A DNA stretch of 64,000 nt from Thioclava sp. SK-1 (GTDB taxonomy: Bacteria; Pseudomonadota; Alphaproteobacteria; Rhodobacterales; Rhodobacteraceae), in the NCBI RefSeq assembly GCF_001705665.1, contig NZ_MDHA01000042.1:62001-126000 (forward strand), read 5' to 3'. Below are positions 52,273-61,235 of this stretch, piece by piece (the first letter of the stretch is position 1; every line of letters starts with the position of its first letter). The translations under genes were made by a program, and so were the position numbers. Under the pieces are notes generated by a model, which searched no databases, was not told the origin of the DNA, and saw nothing but the letters and a program-made list of their open reading frames with translations.

Positions 52273-52299
52273 CCCTAGCCGGGCGAAATCCGGCTAGGG
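52273..52299 (-). promoter_or_regulatory. Perfect 10-bp intercistronic hairpin
   Basis: CCCTAGCCGG pairs with CCGGCTAGGG around a 7-nt loop, in the 112-bp gap between the binding protein (upstream in transcription) and the permease. This is the typical position for a stem that protects the abundant binding-protein mRNA or partially terminates transcription. Confidence 0.65.
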
Positions 52300-52321
52300 T
52301 AATATGAGTGCAAGGAGCTGC

Positions 52322-53404
52322 CTACGCGAGGATCCACTGTTCAAATCGCTCAGTCAGAGCGTCTTGATTGTCAGCCCAATACCCGGCACCCAACAGGGCC
52401 AGACCCGAGATATGTTCCGGCGTAGTCGGCAATACGGCAGCCGTCTCCTCGGGAATATAATCATAGGCCTTCATATTCGTCGGTCCGCAGCTTAACACCT
52501 TTGTATAGGCGGCTTGGCGCTGGGCATCGAGGCACCACTCGACGAACTTGCGCGACAGGTCGGCCTTTTCGCTATTGCCCGCGATGGTCCATCCGTCAAT
52601 GTTATACAGGCCACCATTCCAGACCAGTTCAACAGGCGCGCCTGATGCGATCGCGGTTTGTGCCCGCGTGGACCAAGCCGAGGTCATATCGACCTCTCCA
52701 TTTTGCATGATTTGGGTGTTTTGCGCACCTGAAGTCCACCACAGATCGATGTGATCCTTGATTTTATCAAGGCTCGCAAAGGCCCGATCAATATCCAGTG
52801 GATACAGGTCCTTTAGTGCCACGCCATCGGCCAACAATGCCATTTCCATCGTCGTCACCGGACTGCGCCACAGGCCACGCCGCCCTTTGAATGTGTCAAC
52901 ATCCCAAAAATCCGCCCAGCTTTTCGGGCCATTACTTCCGAACGTGTCCGTGCGGTAAGCCATTGCCAATGCATAGATGGCGACGCCAGTGAAATCATCT
53001 TGAAACGTGTTTGGGGTGAAATCGTCTTTATTAGCGACATCAAGCTGCATCGGCAGCAGGTATTGATCACCGAATTGCCGCAAGCGCAGAACATGCTCGG
53101 GCGTCATCAAGGCCACGTCGAACAGCTTGGTGTCGGTGTCGATGGCCATTTTATACTGCGGTATCGGATCGGGCTCATTGGTGGATGTCTGGATGGTAAC
53201 ACCAAATTCTTCGGTGAAGCTGTCGTAGAAACCGGCCTTGAATCCCTCGTAGAATGTGCCGCCCATATCGCGGACCATCAATGTCTCACCAGCAAACGCG
53301 CGATTGCCCTTGAGCACAGCCGGAGCCGCGAGCGCGATTGCGAGACCGGTCGAGGTCTTCATGAACGTGCGGCGTGAGACGGTCGGATGTTTACCCTGTT
53401 TCAT
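52322..53404 (-). CDS. Tat-exported ABC solute-binding protein (PotD/type 1 family)
   Basis: 360 residues with a Tat signal (SRRTFMK at residues 10-16, hydrophobic run to ALAAPAVLKG, cleavage near AFA-GE). The mature part has GGTFYEGFKAGFYDSFTEEFG, a hinge and WADFWDVDTFKGRRGLW, characteristic of polyamine/iron-type periplasmic binding proteins, and TSAWSTRAQTAIASG. Ligand not deducible. 120 bp separate it from the deacylase gene upstream, enough for a separate promoter. Confidence 0.88.
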   Translation of the reverse strand: MKQGKHPTVSRRTFMKTSTGLAIALAAPAVLKGNRAFAGETLMVRDMGGTFYEGFKAGFYDSFTEEFGVTIQTSTNEPDPIPQYKMAIDTDTKLFDVALMTPEHVLRLRQFGDQYLLPMQLDVANKDDFTPNTFQDDFTGVAIYALAMAYRTDTFGSNGPKSWADFWDVDTFKGRRGLWRSPVTTMEMALLADGVALKDLYPLDIDRAFASLDKIKDHIDLWWTSGAQNTQIMQNGEVDMTSAWSTRAQTAIASGAPVELVWNGGLYNIDGWTIAGNSEKADLSRKFVEWCLDAQRQAAYTKVLSCGPTNMKAYDYIPEETAAVLPTTPEHISGLALLGAGYWADNQDALTERFEQWILA

Positions 53405-53524
53405 TTTGTCCTCTGTTTCCTGTTGGGCCGCTCACATCGGGGAGGATTGAGCGCGCCAGATTATCATTGGGTGCCTCTGGCTTCGGATAAATTACTATTT
53501 TCCGCGCTTATGCTTTGACACATC

Positions 53525-54715
53525 CTAAGATGCAGCTGCGGCCTGGTCAGGAGAGGCCGCAACCGGTCCGCAGAAGGCTGTTACCGCCCGTCGCAGCAAG
53601 GCATTGCATTTTTCCAACTCGGCCAGTTCGATGAATTCGTCTGGTTGATGGCCTTGCGCCATGTCACCGGGGCCGCAAATGATCACCGGAACATCCAAGG
53701 CAGCTTGAAACAGCCCCCCTTCTGTCCCGAAGCTTAGCCGACAGGTATCCGTGCCTTCAGGAAGGCAGCCAGCCAGCGTGATCACCGCATCAACATCGGG
53801 GTCTTGGGACAGACCGGGGTAGGAAAGCGTTTCGGTCAAGGTTATCCCGGTGTCATCGAAGCGCTGTGTCGCGGCATTCGAAATTTGGAAAGTCATGGCG
53901 CGAATACGGTTGTCAAGCTTACTTCGGCTTTCGGAGGCAGGGAAGCGGGTTTCAAAAAGCAGATACGCTCGCGCAGGCACAATGTTCACCGCTTCGCCCC
54001 CTGCCAACACACCAGTATGCACCGTGGCATAGGGCACCGAATACCCGCCTTCGCGCACACCATCCGCTGCAAGTTCTGCCTGAAGTCCCCGCAGTGACAT
54101 CACCAGATCAGTGGCCAGATGCAAAGCATTCATCGCCAGCGGGGCTTCTGCAGAATGGCGCGCTATGCCCGAACAGTCCGCGCGATACCCGATTTTACCC
54201 TTGTGACCAAGCCCGATCCGCAGGCTGGTCGGTTCCCCAACCAAAACCAAATCGGGGCGAATTTTGCGCGATCTAAGGGCCTCCAACAGATCGCCCACCC
54301 CTGCACAGCCTACCTCTTCATCATAGGAGAACGCGATCCAGAGCGGCGTTTTGAGCTGCGCGATCTGTAGGCTCTGGGTCAGTGTCATCACGCATGCCAC
54401 AAACCCCTTCATATCGGTGGTGCCGCGGCCATAAAGCCTGTCGCCATCTTGGGTCAGCTTAAACGGGGGGCGGGTCCATTGCTGTCCTGCGATCGGCACC
54501 ACGTCCAGATGCGCCGAAAGCAACAGCCCTCCCGGCCTGTCCGGGCCTAGCCGTGCCAGAAGGGCTGCCTTTTGCCCCGTGGTATCGGGAAATACTTCGC
54601 ATATTGCGCCAGCCGTCTCCAGCGCCGCGCGCAGCTTGGCTATAAGCGCCAGATTGCTATCGGCGCTGATCGTGGGATGCGCAATCAAAGCCGCAAGCCA
54701 CTGCAGATGGGTCAT
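53525..54715 (-). CDS. M20-family deacylase (acetylornithine deacetylase/DapE-like)
   Basis: 396 residues. Zinc-ligand motifs are SAHLDVVP (about 68-75), YGRGTTDMKG (about 95-104), DEEVGCAG (about 130-137) and HSAEAP; the dimerisation domain follows and the C terminus has FGTEGGLFQAALDVPVIICGPGDMAQGHQPDEFI. The overall layout matches ArgE-type deacetylases. In this catabolic setting it may deacylate an imported N-acyl compound rather than make arginine. It overlaps the GH3 gene by 4 bp (ATGA). Confidence 0.88.
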   Translation of the reverse strand: MTHLQWLAALIAHPTISADSNLALIAKLRAALETAGAICEVFPDTTGQKAALLARLGPDRPGGLLLSAHLDVVPIAGQQWTRPPFKLTQDGDRLYGRGTTDMKGFVACVMTLTQSLQIAQLKTPLWIAFSYDEEVGCAGVGDLLEALRSRKIRPDLVLVGEPTSLRIGLGHKGKIGYRADCSGIARHSAEAPLAMNALHLATDLVMSLRGLQAELAADGVREGGYSVPYATVHTGVLAGGEAVNIVPARAYLLFETRFPASESRSKLDNRIRAMTFQISNAATQRFDDTGITLTETLSYPGLSQDPDVDAVITLAGCLPEGTDTCRLSFGTEGGLFQAALDVPVIICGPGDMAQGHQPDEFIELAELEKCNALLRRAVTAFCGPVAASPDQAAAAS

Positions 54716-57078
54716 AGTGCCGCCTCTGCATCATCCATGGCCGCATTGATGGAGGCCACCACATTAATGGCCTCCTGTTCAGTGATTGAAATACGCAAGC
54801 GGCGTTCAAGGGTCGTGAAAATGCCGAAAAAGGAATTGGCGCAGTGATCAAGCGCACGATCCGCCTCTTCGGGTGTGATCGCGCAGCGGGTCGCAAGGAA
54901 ATCACGGATGACGCTTCGCGCATAGGGGTTTGGCAGGACATAGGCGGGTTGAGTGTCATAGGCCACGCGGCGCCAAGGCAAAACGGAGGGCGCAAGATCG
55001 AGCGCCGCGCGCAAACGGATATCATCTGATGCCGCCGCAATAAGAATTTCGGCCCGCTCCGCTTCCAAGACCCAGCGCCCCTGCCCAGGATGCCAGACGG
55101 CGAGATCGCGCCCTGTAACGCTTAGGATTACGCGGCGGCTCTGTCCAGGCTCCAGATGCGTCTTAGCAAAGCCCTTCAGATCAATCGGGCTACGCTGAAG
55201 CTGATGTCCCTTTGCAACAAGGTAAAGCTGGCTGACCTCTGCCCCCGCCAAATCGCCGGTATTGGTAAGGGTAAAGGACACATCAATTGTATCATCTAAT
55301 GCGATCAAGGGTGCCGAAATCGTAAGGTCACTATATTCAAACTGTGTGTAGGAAAGGCCATGCCCAAAGGCAAAAAGCGGGGCTACGTCGCGCGCGGCAT
55401 ATCCCCTGTAGCCGACATGAATTCCGTCGGAATAGATATGGCGGCCCAATTCGCCAGGATATGAAAGATGGCCGGGCACATCCGACAGCTGTTGGGGGAA
55501 CGTAACGGACAGCTTCCCCGAAGGATTCACGGCACCGCTGACAAGATCGGCCACAGCACCAGCCATCGCCTGTCCGGCGTAGAAGCAGACAAGCACCGCA
55601 TCCACCGCATCAATCCAAGGCATAGCGACCGCATCGGGGCAGGCGATGATCACGGCAACGGGCGTTCCGGTCTTGGTCAATGCTGCGATCATCTCGTCTT
55701 GGCCAGGTCCAAGCGCCAATGTCGTGCGGTCAGAGCCTTCACCATCATAGGCGCCTTCGGTCGACACATACGCCAAAATAACGTCGGCCGTCTTCGCCAG
55801 ATCGCAGGTTACGGCATCGGCATCGAGCCGGTGAATCAAATCCACATCGGGCAACGCCGCGGCAAGCATCTCCATCGGAGCGTCGATCATTGTCGGAATC
55901 GTCGTGGCGCAGCCAGAACCCTGAATCACCGGCGTCTGGGCATCGCGTCCCACGACCAGCACGCGTTTGGCCGTCGCCTTTACAGGTAAGGCCCCTTTGT
56001 TCTTAACCAATACCATCGACTGCGCCCCCATTGCCCGCGCACGTGCATGATGCGCGGTGGGTTCGATCATGGGTGCAGGTTCTTGTGCGCCCGCCAAGGC
56101 CTTGGAAACAAAATTCAGCATCCGCACGCAGGCGCGATCAACCAGCGCATTGGGAAGAACACCGCTTTGAATTGCGTCCAGCAACTGTGCCTTGCGACGG
56201 GGGCTTTCGGGCATATCAAGGTCGCCGCCAGCGCGCAAAGACGCCGGACGATCCTTAATCCCGTGCCAATCAGAAACGACAACACCGTCAAAGCCCCAAT
56301 CGTTGCGCAGCACATCTGTCAGCAGCCAGCTATCTTCACTGGTCTGCACGCCATTGAGGCGGTTGTAAGACGACATGACGGTCCAAGGCTGCGCGGCCTT
56401 CACCGCAATTTCAAAGCCCTTCAGATAAACTTCGCGCAGGGCCCGTTCCTCGATCACGCTGTCCATCGTCGTGCGCTCTATTTCCGAGTTGTTGCAGGCA
56501 AAATGTTTAAGCGAAGTGCCCACGCCTTGTGATTGCACGCCATCGATAACCGCTGCCGACAGCTTGCCGGTCACAAGCGGATCTTCTGAATAATATTCGT
56601 AACTGCGCCCAGCCAGAGGTGTGCGACGAATGTTGATGCCAGGCCCAAGCAACATATGCACGCCCATCGCACGACATTCCCGACCCAAAAGAACACCCAG
56701 CTCGCGCATCAATTCGGTGTCCCAACTATTGCCCATAGCAGAGCCGTTGGGAAAACAGGTTGCAGGCTTCATCTCGCCCCAGGCAACCGCGACATCTGAG
56801 GCACGCTGATTCACCATCGTAAGGAAAGCATCAAGATCTTCGCCTCCTTTCTCGTCCCCGTCGATCTGCGGGATGGAATAGCGCACACCATATGTTCCGT
56901 CTGTCATGGTGGTTGTCGGGATGCCGAAACGTTCAAAGGCAGCAGTCTTCCACATCCCGAAGCCCGACAGCAGATCTGTCTTTTCTTGCGGTGTCATCTG
57001 CGCGACGATCTGATCTGGTGTGCTGAGGTCTGGCGTGGCGAGGGCGGTAAGGATCTTGGTCAAGGCTGGCTCCGACAT
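54712..57078 (-). CDS. Glycoside hydrolase family 3 (beta-glucosidase-like)
   Basis: 788 residues from ATG 57078; an upstream TTG at 57090 is less likely. No signal peptide, so cytoplasmic. The GH3 barrel has MTDGTYGVRYSIP, CFPNGSAMGNSWD, GPGINIRRTPLAGRSYEYYS, KHFACNNSEIERTTMDS and the nucleophile Asp270 (GVVVSDWHG). A C-terminal alpha/beta domain, then a fibronectin III-like domain (about 575-700), and about 70 more residues. Pairing with an M20 deacylase and a nucleoside hydrolase is unusual for a plain beta-glucosidase. Confidence 0.9.
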   Translation of the reverse strand: MSEPALTKILTALATPDLSTPDQIVAQMTPQEKTDLLSGFGMWKTAAFERFGIPTTTMTDGTYGVRYSIPQIDGDEKGGEDLDAFLTMVNQRASDVAVAWGEMKPATCFPNGSAMGNSWDTELMRELGVLLGRECRAMGVHMLLGPGINIRRTPLAGRSYEYYSEDPLVTGKLSAAVIDGVQSQGVGTSLKHFACNNSEIERTTMDSVIEERALREVYLKGFEIAVKAAQPWTVMSSYNRLNGVQTSEDSWLLTDVLRNDWGFDGVVVSDWHGIKDRPASLRAGGDLDMPESPRRKAQLLDAIQSGVLPNALVDRACVRMLNFVSKALAGAQEPAPMIEPTAHHARARAMGAQSMVLVKNKGALPVKATAKRVLVVGRDAQTPVIQGSGCATTIPTMIDAPMEMLAAALPDVDLIHRLDADAVTCDLAKTADVILAYVSTEGAYDGEGSDRTTLALGPGQDEMIAALTKTGTPVAVIIACPDAVAMPWIDAVDAVLVCFYAGQAMAGAVADLVSGAVNPSGKLSVTFPQQLSDVPGHLSYPGELGRHIYSDGIHVGYRGYAARDVAPLFAFGHGLSYTQFEYSDLTISAPLIALDDTIDVSFTLTNTGDLAGAEVSQLYLVAKGHQLQRSPIDLKGFAKTHLEPGQSRRVILSVTGRDLAVWHPGQGRWVLEAERAEILIAAASDDIRLRAALDLAPSVLPWRRVAYDTQPAYVLPNPYARSVIRDFLATRCAITPEEADRALDHCANSFFGIFTTLERRLRISITEQEAINVVASINAAMDDAEAAL

Positions 57079-57194
57079 GGCGCGCCGCAAAAAAACGGCG
57101 CGGGAAGTTCGACTGGCATTGTTCAGATGCTCGGAGCAAACGGAAATATGGAGTTGCGATCCTTCGATTAGGGATAGCCTAAGCCCAAAGTTGT

Positions 57195-58148
57195 TTAGGT
57201 TCGTTCAACCCGTTTTGGGATCATGATTGGCGGTTCCATCCCAGGGATATAGCTGTCCGAAATCATGCTGGCGCAATGTTCGATAAACGTACTGACAATC
57301 CGGGTGGGTGCGCGGCCTGCAATTCGCAGCAATCCAAGACGCATCGGCATTTGCTCGCCGGCAATGCGCAGCTTGTGCACAGAGCGCCCGTCAAGCGCCG
57401 CTGATGCCCGAGGACGAATATTTGCAATGGTATAGCCGAAATTATTGGCCACCATGGTGCGGATCACGTCTTGATGTTGAAGCCGCGCGCTGATTTTCGG
57501 CGTTAGCCCGGAGCGTGCAAAAAGCCCCATAAAATAGTCACGCGACAGGGGTAAATCCAACAGGATAAGGTTGTGGTCTGCCAGCTCCTCAAGCGTGATC
57601 GCGCTTTGCCCGGCCAGAGGATGGGTCTGCCCGACCATCGCATAGGGTGGTAAAGCCGCCAGAGGGGTGAATTCAAACCCCTCTGGCACCTGAAGATCAT
57701 ATGTTAGCGCAACGTCCAGTTCCGCCCGTTCAATCTTGGACAGCAGGACCTCGTGATCCGCCACATCCGGTAAAACGCGCGCATTCGGATAATCGGCAGA
57801 AAAACTATGGGCGACCTGCGGCAAGACCATCGGCGCGAAAGTGACCAGACATCCCAAGGAAAGGTTGCCTTGGACCAAGCCCGTCGCTTCAGACACGCGC
57901 AAATACAATCCCTGCGCCTGTTCCAGAAGCTGTTTGGCTTCCGCCAATGTTTCTCGCCCAACAGGGGTCAAAGACAGCCCTTGCGCATGCCGTCGTAAGA
58001 AAAGCTGCGCGCCAAGTTCTGCTTCAAGCTGAGATATGGCTGTCGATATCGAAGGTTGAGAAATGTTAATCCGTTCGGACGCGAGCGTAATCGAACCACA
58101 TTCTGCCGTCGCGATGAAATATTCAATTTGTCGCAGGGTGAAGCGCAA
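57195..58148 (-). CDS. LysR-type transcriptional regulator
   Basis: 317 residues. N-terminal winged helix (MRFTLRQIEYFIATAECGSI, SERINISQPSISTAISQLEAEL, GAQLFLRRHAQGLSLTPVG), then the effector-binding domain (about 90-300). It is on the same strand and 116 bp upstream of the GH3 gene. Usually LysR genes are divergent from their targets, but here it likely controls the GH3-deacylase-ABC-hydrolase set from upstream. Confidence 0.88.
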   Translation of the reverse strand: MRFTLRQIEYFIATAECGSITLASERINISQPSISTAISQLEAELGAQLFLRRHAQGLSLTPVGRETLAEAKQLLEQAQGLYLRVSEATGLVQGNLSLGCLVTFAPMVLPQVAHSFSADYPNARVLPDVADHEVLLSKIERAELDVALTYDLQVPEGFEFTPLAALPPYAMVGQTHPLAGQSAITLEELADHNLILLDLPLSRDYFMGLFARSGLTPKISARLQHQDVIRTMVANNFGYTIANIRPRASAALDGRSVHKLRIAGEQMPMRLGLLRIAGRAPTRIVSTFIEHCASMISDSYIPGMEPPIMIPKRVERT

Positions 58149-58620
58149 AGGACCGGTCTCCCAAATTCGTTCGGATGTGCCCTGACATGCCGAACACCTT
58201 TTGTATTTGTATTCTTTTGTGCGGTGTCATTGCCGATTGACGATATCGTGGTGATCGCCTGCTTAGCGCTACCCATTAGCACCCCGAAAGCGATTGATCA
58301 GCCCTGGTTTTTAAATTCCGAACCTGCCCAAATTTGACCCAGCCCAAGTGACAGGATCTGCGGCAATACAGAGTCTTTGCTGCAAATTTCGCTATTCCCC
58401 ACCTGCGTTGCAAAAAACAGCCGTCGAACCGCAGGTGTTTCGGAAGGTGGGATAAGGGCTGTGACCCGGCGCAGCCGGAACACAGAAAGGCCAAGGGCAA
58501 CGCCACGAGAAAGGAAGGACTTATGCCTTCTACCCTGTCAAGGCGACGCCAAAAACTACAGGTGCATACCGCACGCTGCGCCAATATTGCACGCGATAGA
58601 CCGGCCGGCGCGGCTCTGCC
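58149..58620. other. Non-coding or decayed interval
   Basis: About 470 bp between the LysR gene and the stress kinase. A 102-codon minus-strand frame (58276-58584) starts without a ribosome site and has no recognisable motif. No tRNA cloverleaf or repeat was found. Its base composition is moderate, suggesting possible gene debris. Confidence 0.4.
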
Positions 58621-60399
58621 CTAGTCTTCGTCCTCATTTTCATCATCGTCTTCATCGCGGGCATGGCGCAGCTCTGCTTCGGCCATAAGCGCCAGCTTGA
58701 ACTCTACTGTCAGGCGATAACGTCCGCCTTCGCTGCTGGTGACCATCGTGCCGTTCAACTGCTGCACAAAAGCTTGTGCCAACTGCGAACCGAGTCCGCT
58801 GCCTACACCGGTTTCTTTCGGTCCGGCCTCATCCAGCGAATTTTCAAGAACAAGGGAGGCAAGACCTTCATCGTCTTCCGTCAGCTTAATTTGCAAATCC
58901 GGGTTTCCGTCGGGTGATGACGCGTATTTCATGGCATTTGTCATCGCTTCGGTCAGCAACAGCGACAGCGGCACGGCCTGATCAGGGATCAGTTTGATCT
59001 TGTCGATATGGCAATCGATGTCGATGCGGCGCTCGGGCCCTGTCGCCAAAGCAGTAATCTGACGCACGATATCGGGCAGCAATTCATCTGCGCGGATATC
59101 TGACAAACCTGACGTTTGATACAATCCACGGTGAATTGTGGCCAAGCTGATGACCCGTTCTTGCAGGCCTTTCATCAGCTCTTTGGTTTCCGGTGTCCGC
59201 GATTTACGGATTTGCATCGAAATGATTGACGCGATCAGCTGAAGATTGTTTTTCACCCGGTGGTGAACTTCGCGCAACAACACCTCTTGGTGATGAATCA
59301 TATCCTCCAATTCCGCTTCATCATGCAGAATTGTCTCGGTCATTTTTTCATAGCTTTGCGCCAGCAGACGAATTTCACGCGGCGCGCTGGCATAATTTAG
59401 ATCCCCGACGGCACGACGGCCCGAGGCAAAGGTCCGCAAGCTACGCGAAAGCCGCTTAATATGCCCAATCACCAGCTTTTGCATCGCGAAATACGCGACC
59501 AGAAGCGATGCCAACCACATCATCCCAGGCACCAGAATCGGCGAAAAATCCGCAATCGGATTCATGGAAATCGCAGCTTTGGCAGGCCAGCTTCCCATCA
59601 CATAAAGCTGATCCGGCAAAAGCTCTAGCACGGCATAGACCCGCTCATCCCCGGAATTTGACCGCGCCGTAAATGTTGCGGCCTTGGTCCCCGCCAACGC
59701 TGGCAGCGCACGGTTGGCTGGCAGATCGATTTCTGTCTCATCAGGGTCAGCGGAAGAGGTGATGACACGCCCATCCGTATCGAAGGTCAAAATCGTAAGT
59801 GCTTTTTCCGTATCATAGCCCAGACGATCTTCATAAGTATGCAAAGACGAATGGGGCAAGCTAAGTGAGATAACACCAATCTTTTTGCCCGCTTTGTCGA
59901 AAACGGGGTGGATCACGCCGATAACAGCCTGACCGGAAATCGGCCCATCGGGGTTCAGTAAAAAACTGGATTGATCCGGTGTTATCATCTGATCAAACAG
60001 CGGCATCCCACTGAAATCATAGGTGATATCACGCGATGAACAGGTCATTTTCCCGTCCAAAGGTATATAGGCTGCGAAGGATAAATCATCATTTGCCTCG
60101 GTTGTTTTGATCATCTGATCATTACAACCGCGATCGAATTCGATCACCGGACCGATGGTAAACGCCAAAAGCCGTGCTTCGGCCAAAGCCTGTTGCAAGA
60201 TCCGGTTTTGTCCGGCCACGGCCTGCAGCGTTTCCCCCATAAGCGCAGCTTCAGACCGCGCCCGTGCTTCCCTAAGCAATGAGCTCGATTGAACCGTCGA
60301 GATCAAAAACAAAGGAAAAAGCGCCACCGCGAGGAAAATCGCGAGGCGCACGCCGAGTCGGTCGATAAGCGACCCTTTCGACATTTTTTCTGTCTTCAT
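58621..60399 (-). CDS. HisKA_2-family sensor kinase of the general stress response
   Basis: 592 residues. TM1 is about 18-38 and TM2 about 288-308, enclosing a periplasmic Cache-like sensor with two Cys (Cys92, Cys120); then HAMP (about 308-360) and a HisKA_2 dimerisation domain with phosphoacceptor His379 (LREVHHRVKNNLQ), and HATPase with TEAMTNAMKYA and GVGSGLGSQL. The C terminus is a run of Asp/Glu. Coupled by ATGA to ecfG. Kinases of this type phosphorylate PhyR. Confidence 0.9.
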   Translation of the reverse strand: MKTEKMSKGSLIDRLGVRLAIFLAVALFPLFLISTVQSSSLLREARARSEAALMGETLQAVAGQNRILQQALAEARLLAFTIGPVIEFDRGCNDQMIKTTEANDDLSFAAYIPLDGKMTCSSRDITYDFSGMPLFDQMITPDQSSFLLNPDGPISGQAVIGVIHPVFDKAGKKIGVISLSLPHSSLHTYEDRLGYDTEKALTILTFDTDGRVITSSADPDETEIDLPANRALPALAGTKAATFTARSNSGDERVYAVLELLPDQLYVMGSWPAKAAISMNPIADFSPILVPGMMWLASLLVAYFAMQKLVIGHIKRLSRSLRTFASGRRAVGDLNYASAPREIRLLAQSYEKMTETILHDEAELEDMIHHQEVLLREVHHRVKNNLQLIASIISMQIRKSRTPETKELMKGLQERVISLATIHRGLYQTSGLSDIRADELLPDIVRQITALATGPERRIDIDCHIDKIKLIPDQAVPLSLLLTEAMTNAMKYASSPDGNPDLQIKLTEDDEGLASLVLENSLDEAGPKETGVGSGLGSQLAQAFVQQLNGTMVTSSEGGRYRLTVEFKLALMAEAELRHARDEDDDENEDED

Positions 60400-60986
60400 G
60401 CAGCGTTTGTCCCGGAATTTGACATCGCGGCAAGGGAGGTGGCGTCCATATTGCCCATGATGTCTTCACCTTCTTCAAGATGCAGCATTTCGGACAATCG
60501 CGCCCGCGCCCGATTCGCGCGGCTTTTGACGGTCCCAACCGCTACATTCATCGTCTCAGCAGCTTCTTCATATGAGAAACCGGAAGCGCCGACAAGGATT
60601 AGCACCTCACGATGTTCAGGGGACAGCTTATCAAATGCAACCATGAAGTCATTCATCGCCAATCGGCCATCATGTGCCGGCTTTTCGCTCAGCGTGGCTG
60701 CGTGAATGCCTTCGGGGTCAGGAACTTCACGTTTGCGCTTGCGACGATCAGAGTAAAATGTGTTCCGCAGAATTGTGAACAACCAAGCGCGCAGATTGGT
60801 GCCAACCTGAAACTTCTCAATATTTGACCATGCTTTGACAATCGTGTCCTGAACCAAGTCATCCGCCTGGGCGGAATTACGGGTTAGTGACATCGCAAAA
60901 GCACGCAGGGCCTGCAGGTGTTCTGGAAGCTCGTCACGCGGGTCGCGCAATTCAGCCGTAGGGGTGGTGCTGGAGGGCGAACTCAT
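60396..60986 (-). CDS. ecfG: EcfG general stress sigma factor
   Basis: 196 residues. Sigma2 (about 20-90: LRAFAMSLTRNSAQADDLVQ, DTIVKAWSNIEKFQVGTNLR, AWLFTILRNTFYSDRRKRKR) and sigma4 (about 115-170: LSPEHREVLILVGASGFSYE, EAAETMNVAVGTVKSRANRA) are typical of EcfG (ECF15). It is released when phosphorylated PhyR captures NepR. It lies between nepR and the kinase in a fully overlapping operon. Confidence 0.94.
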   Translation of the reverse strand: MSSPSSTTPTAELRDPRDELPEHLQALRAFAMSLTRNSAQADDLVQDTIVKAWSNIEKFQVGTNLRAWLFTILRNTFYSDRRKRKREVPDPEGIHAATLSEKPAHDGRLAMNDFMVAFDKLSPEHREVLILVGASGFSYEEAAETMNVAVGTVKSRANRARARLSEMLHLEEGEDIMGNMDATSLAAMSNSGTNAA

Positions 60987-61141
60987 TTGCCACCCTCCTT
61001 TGCACGCAATTGCGCCAGCAGGTCTTTAAAGCGATCTGGAACATCCTCATTCAACGCCTGATCGTAGACGCGCTTGAGGTTTTGATTGATCTGCTCCTTG
61101 ATGCTGGCTTTAGACTTGTCGTCAGCCATGTCGTTGGTCAT
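60983..61141 (-). CDS. nepR: NepR anti-sigma factor
   Basis: 52 residues from ATG 61141 to TGA 60983, too short for many callers. The sequence is a typical NepR helix pair: KEQINQNLKRVYDQALNEDV then PDRFKDLLAQLR. ATG 61129 is an alternative start. NepR sequesters EcfG until PhyR binds it. It is first in the nepR-ecfG-kinase operon, overlapping ecfG by ATGA. Confidence 0.92.
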   Translation of the reverse strand: MTNDMADDKSKASIKEQINQNLKRVYDQALNEDVPDRFKDLLAQLRAKEGGK

Positions 61142-61157
61142 ATCTAAGTTCCGATCT

Positions 61158-61206
61158 AACGCTTTTTACATGGAACCAATTCCCGGACAAGGAAGTTGGT
61201 TCCATG
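61158..61206. promoter_or_regulatory. Divergent EcfG-type promoters in a long palindrome
   Basis: Leftward: GGAAT-N17-CGTT (-35 at 61183-61179, -10 at 61161-61158) toward nepR. Rightward: GGAAC (61172-61176)-N17-AGTT (61194-61197) toward phyR. Each differs from GGAAC-N16/17-CGTT by one base. They lie in the inverted repeat CATGGAACCAA/TTGGTTCCATG (61169-61179 and 61196-61206), which extends inward through TTCC/GGAA. Confidence 0.6.
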
Positions 61207-61235
61207 GAAACAAAGAAAATTTGGGAGAAATCTTC

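Noticed and set aside
58276-58584. 102-codon minus-strand frame between LysR and the stress kinase
   Set aside because: No start signal; an N-terminal hydrophobic stretch exists but the rest is basic and featureless.
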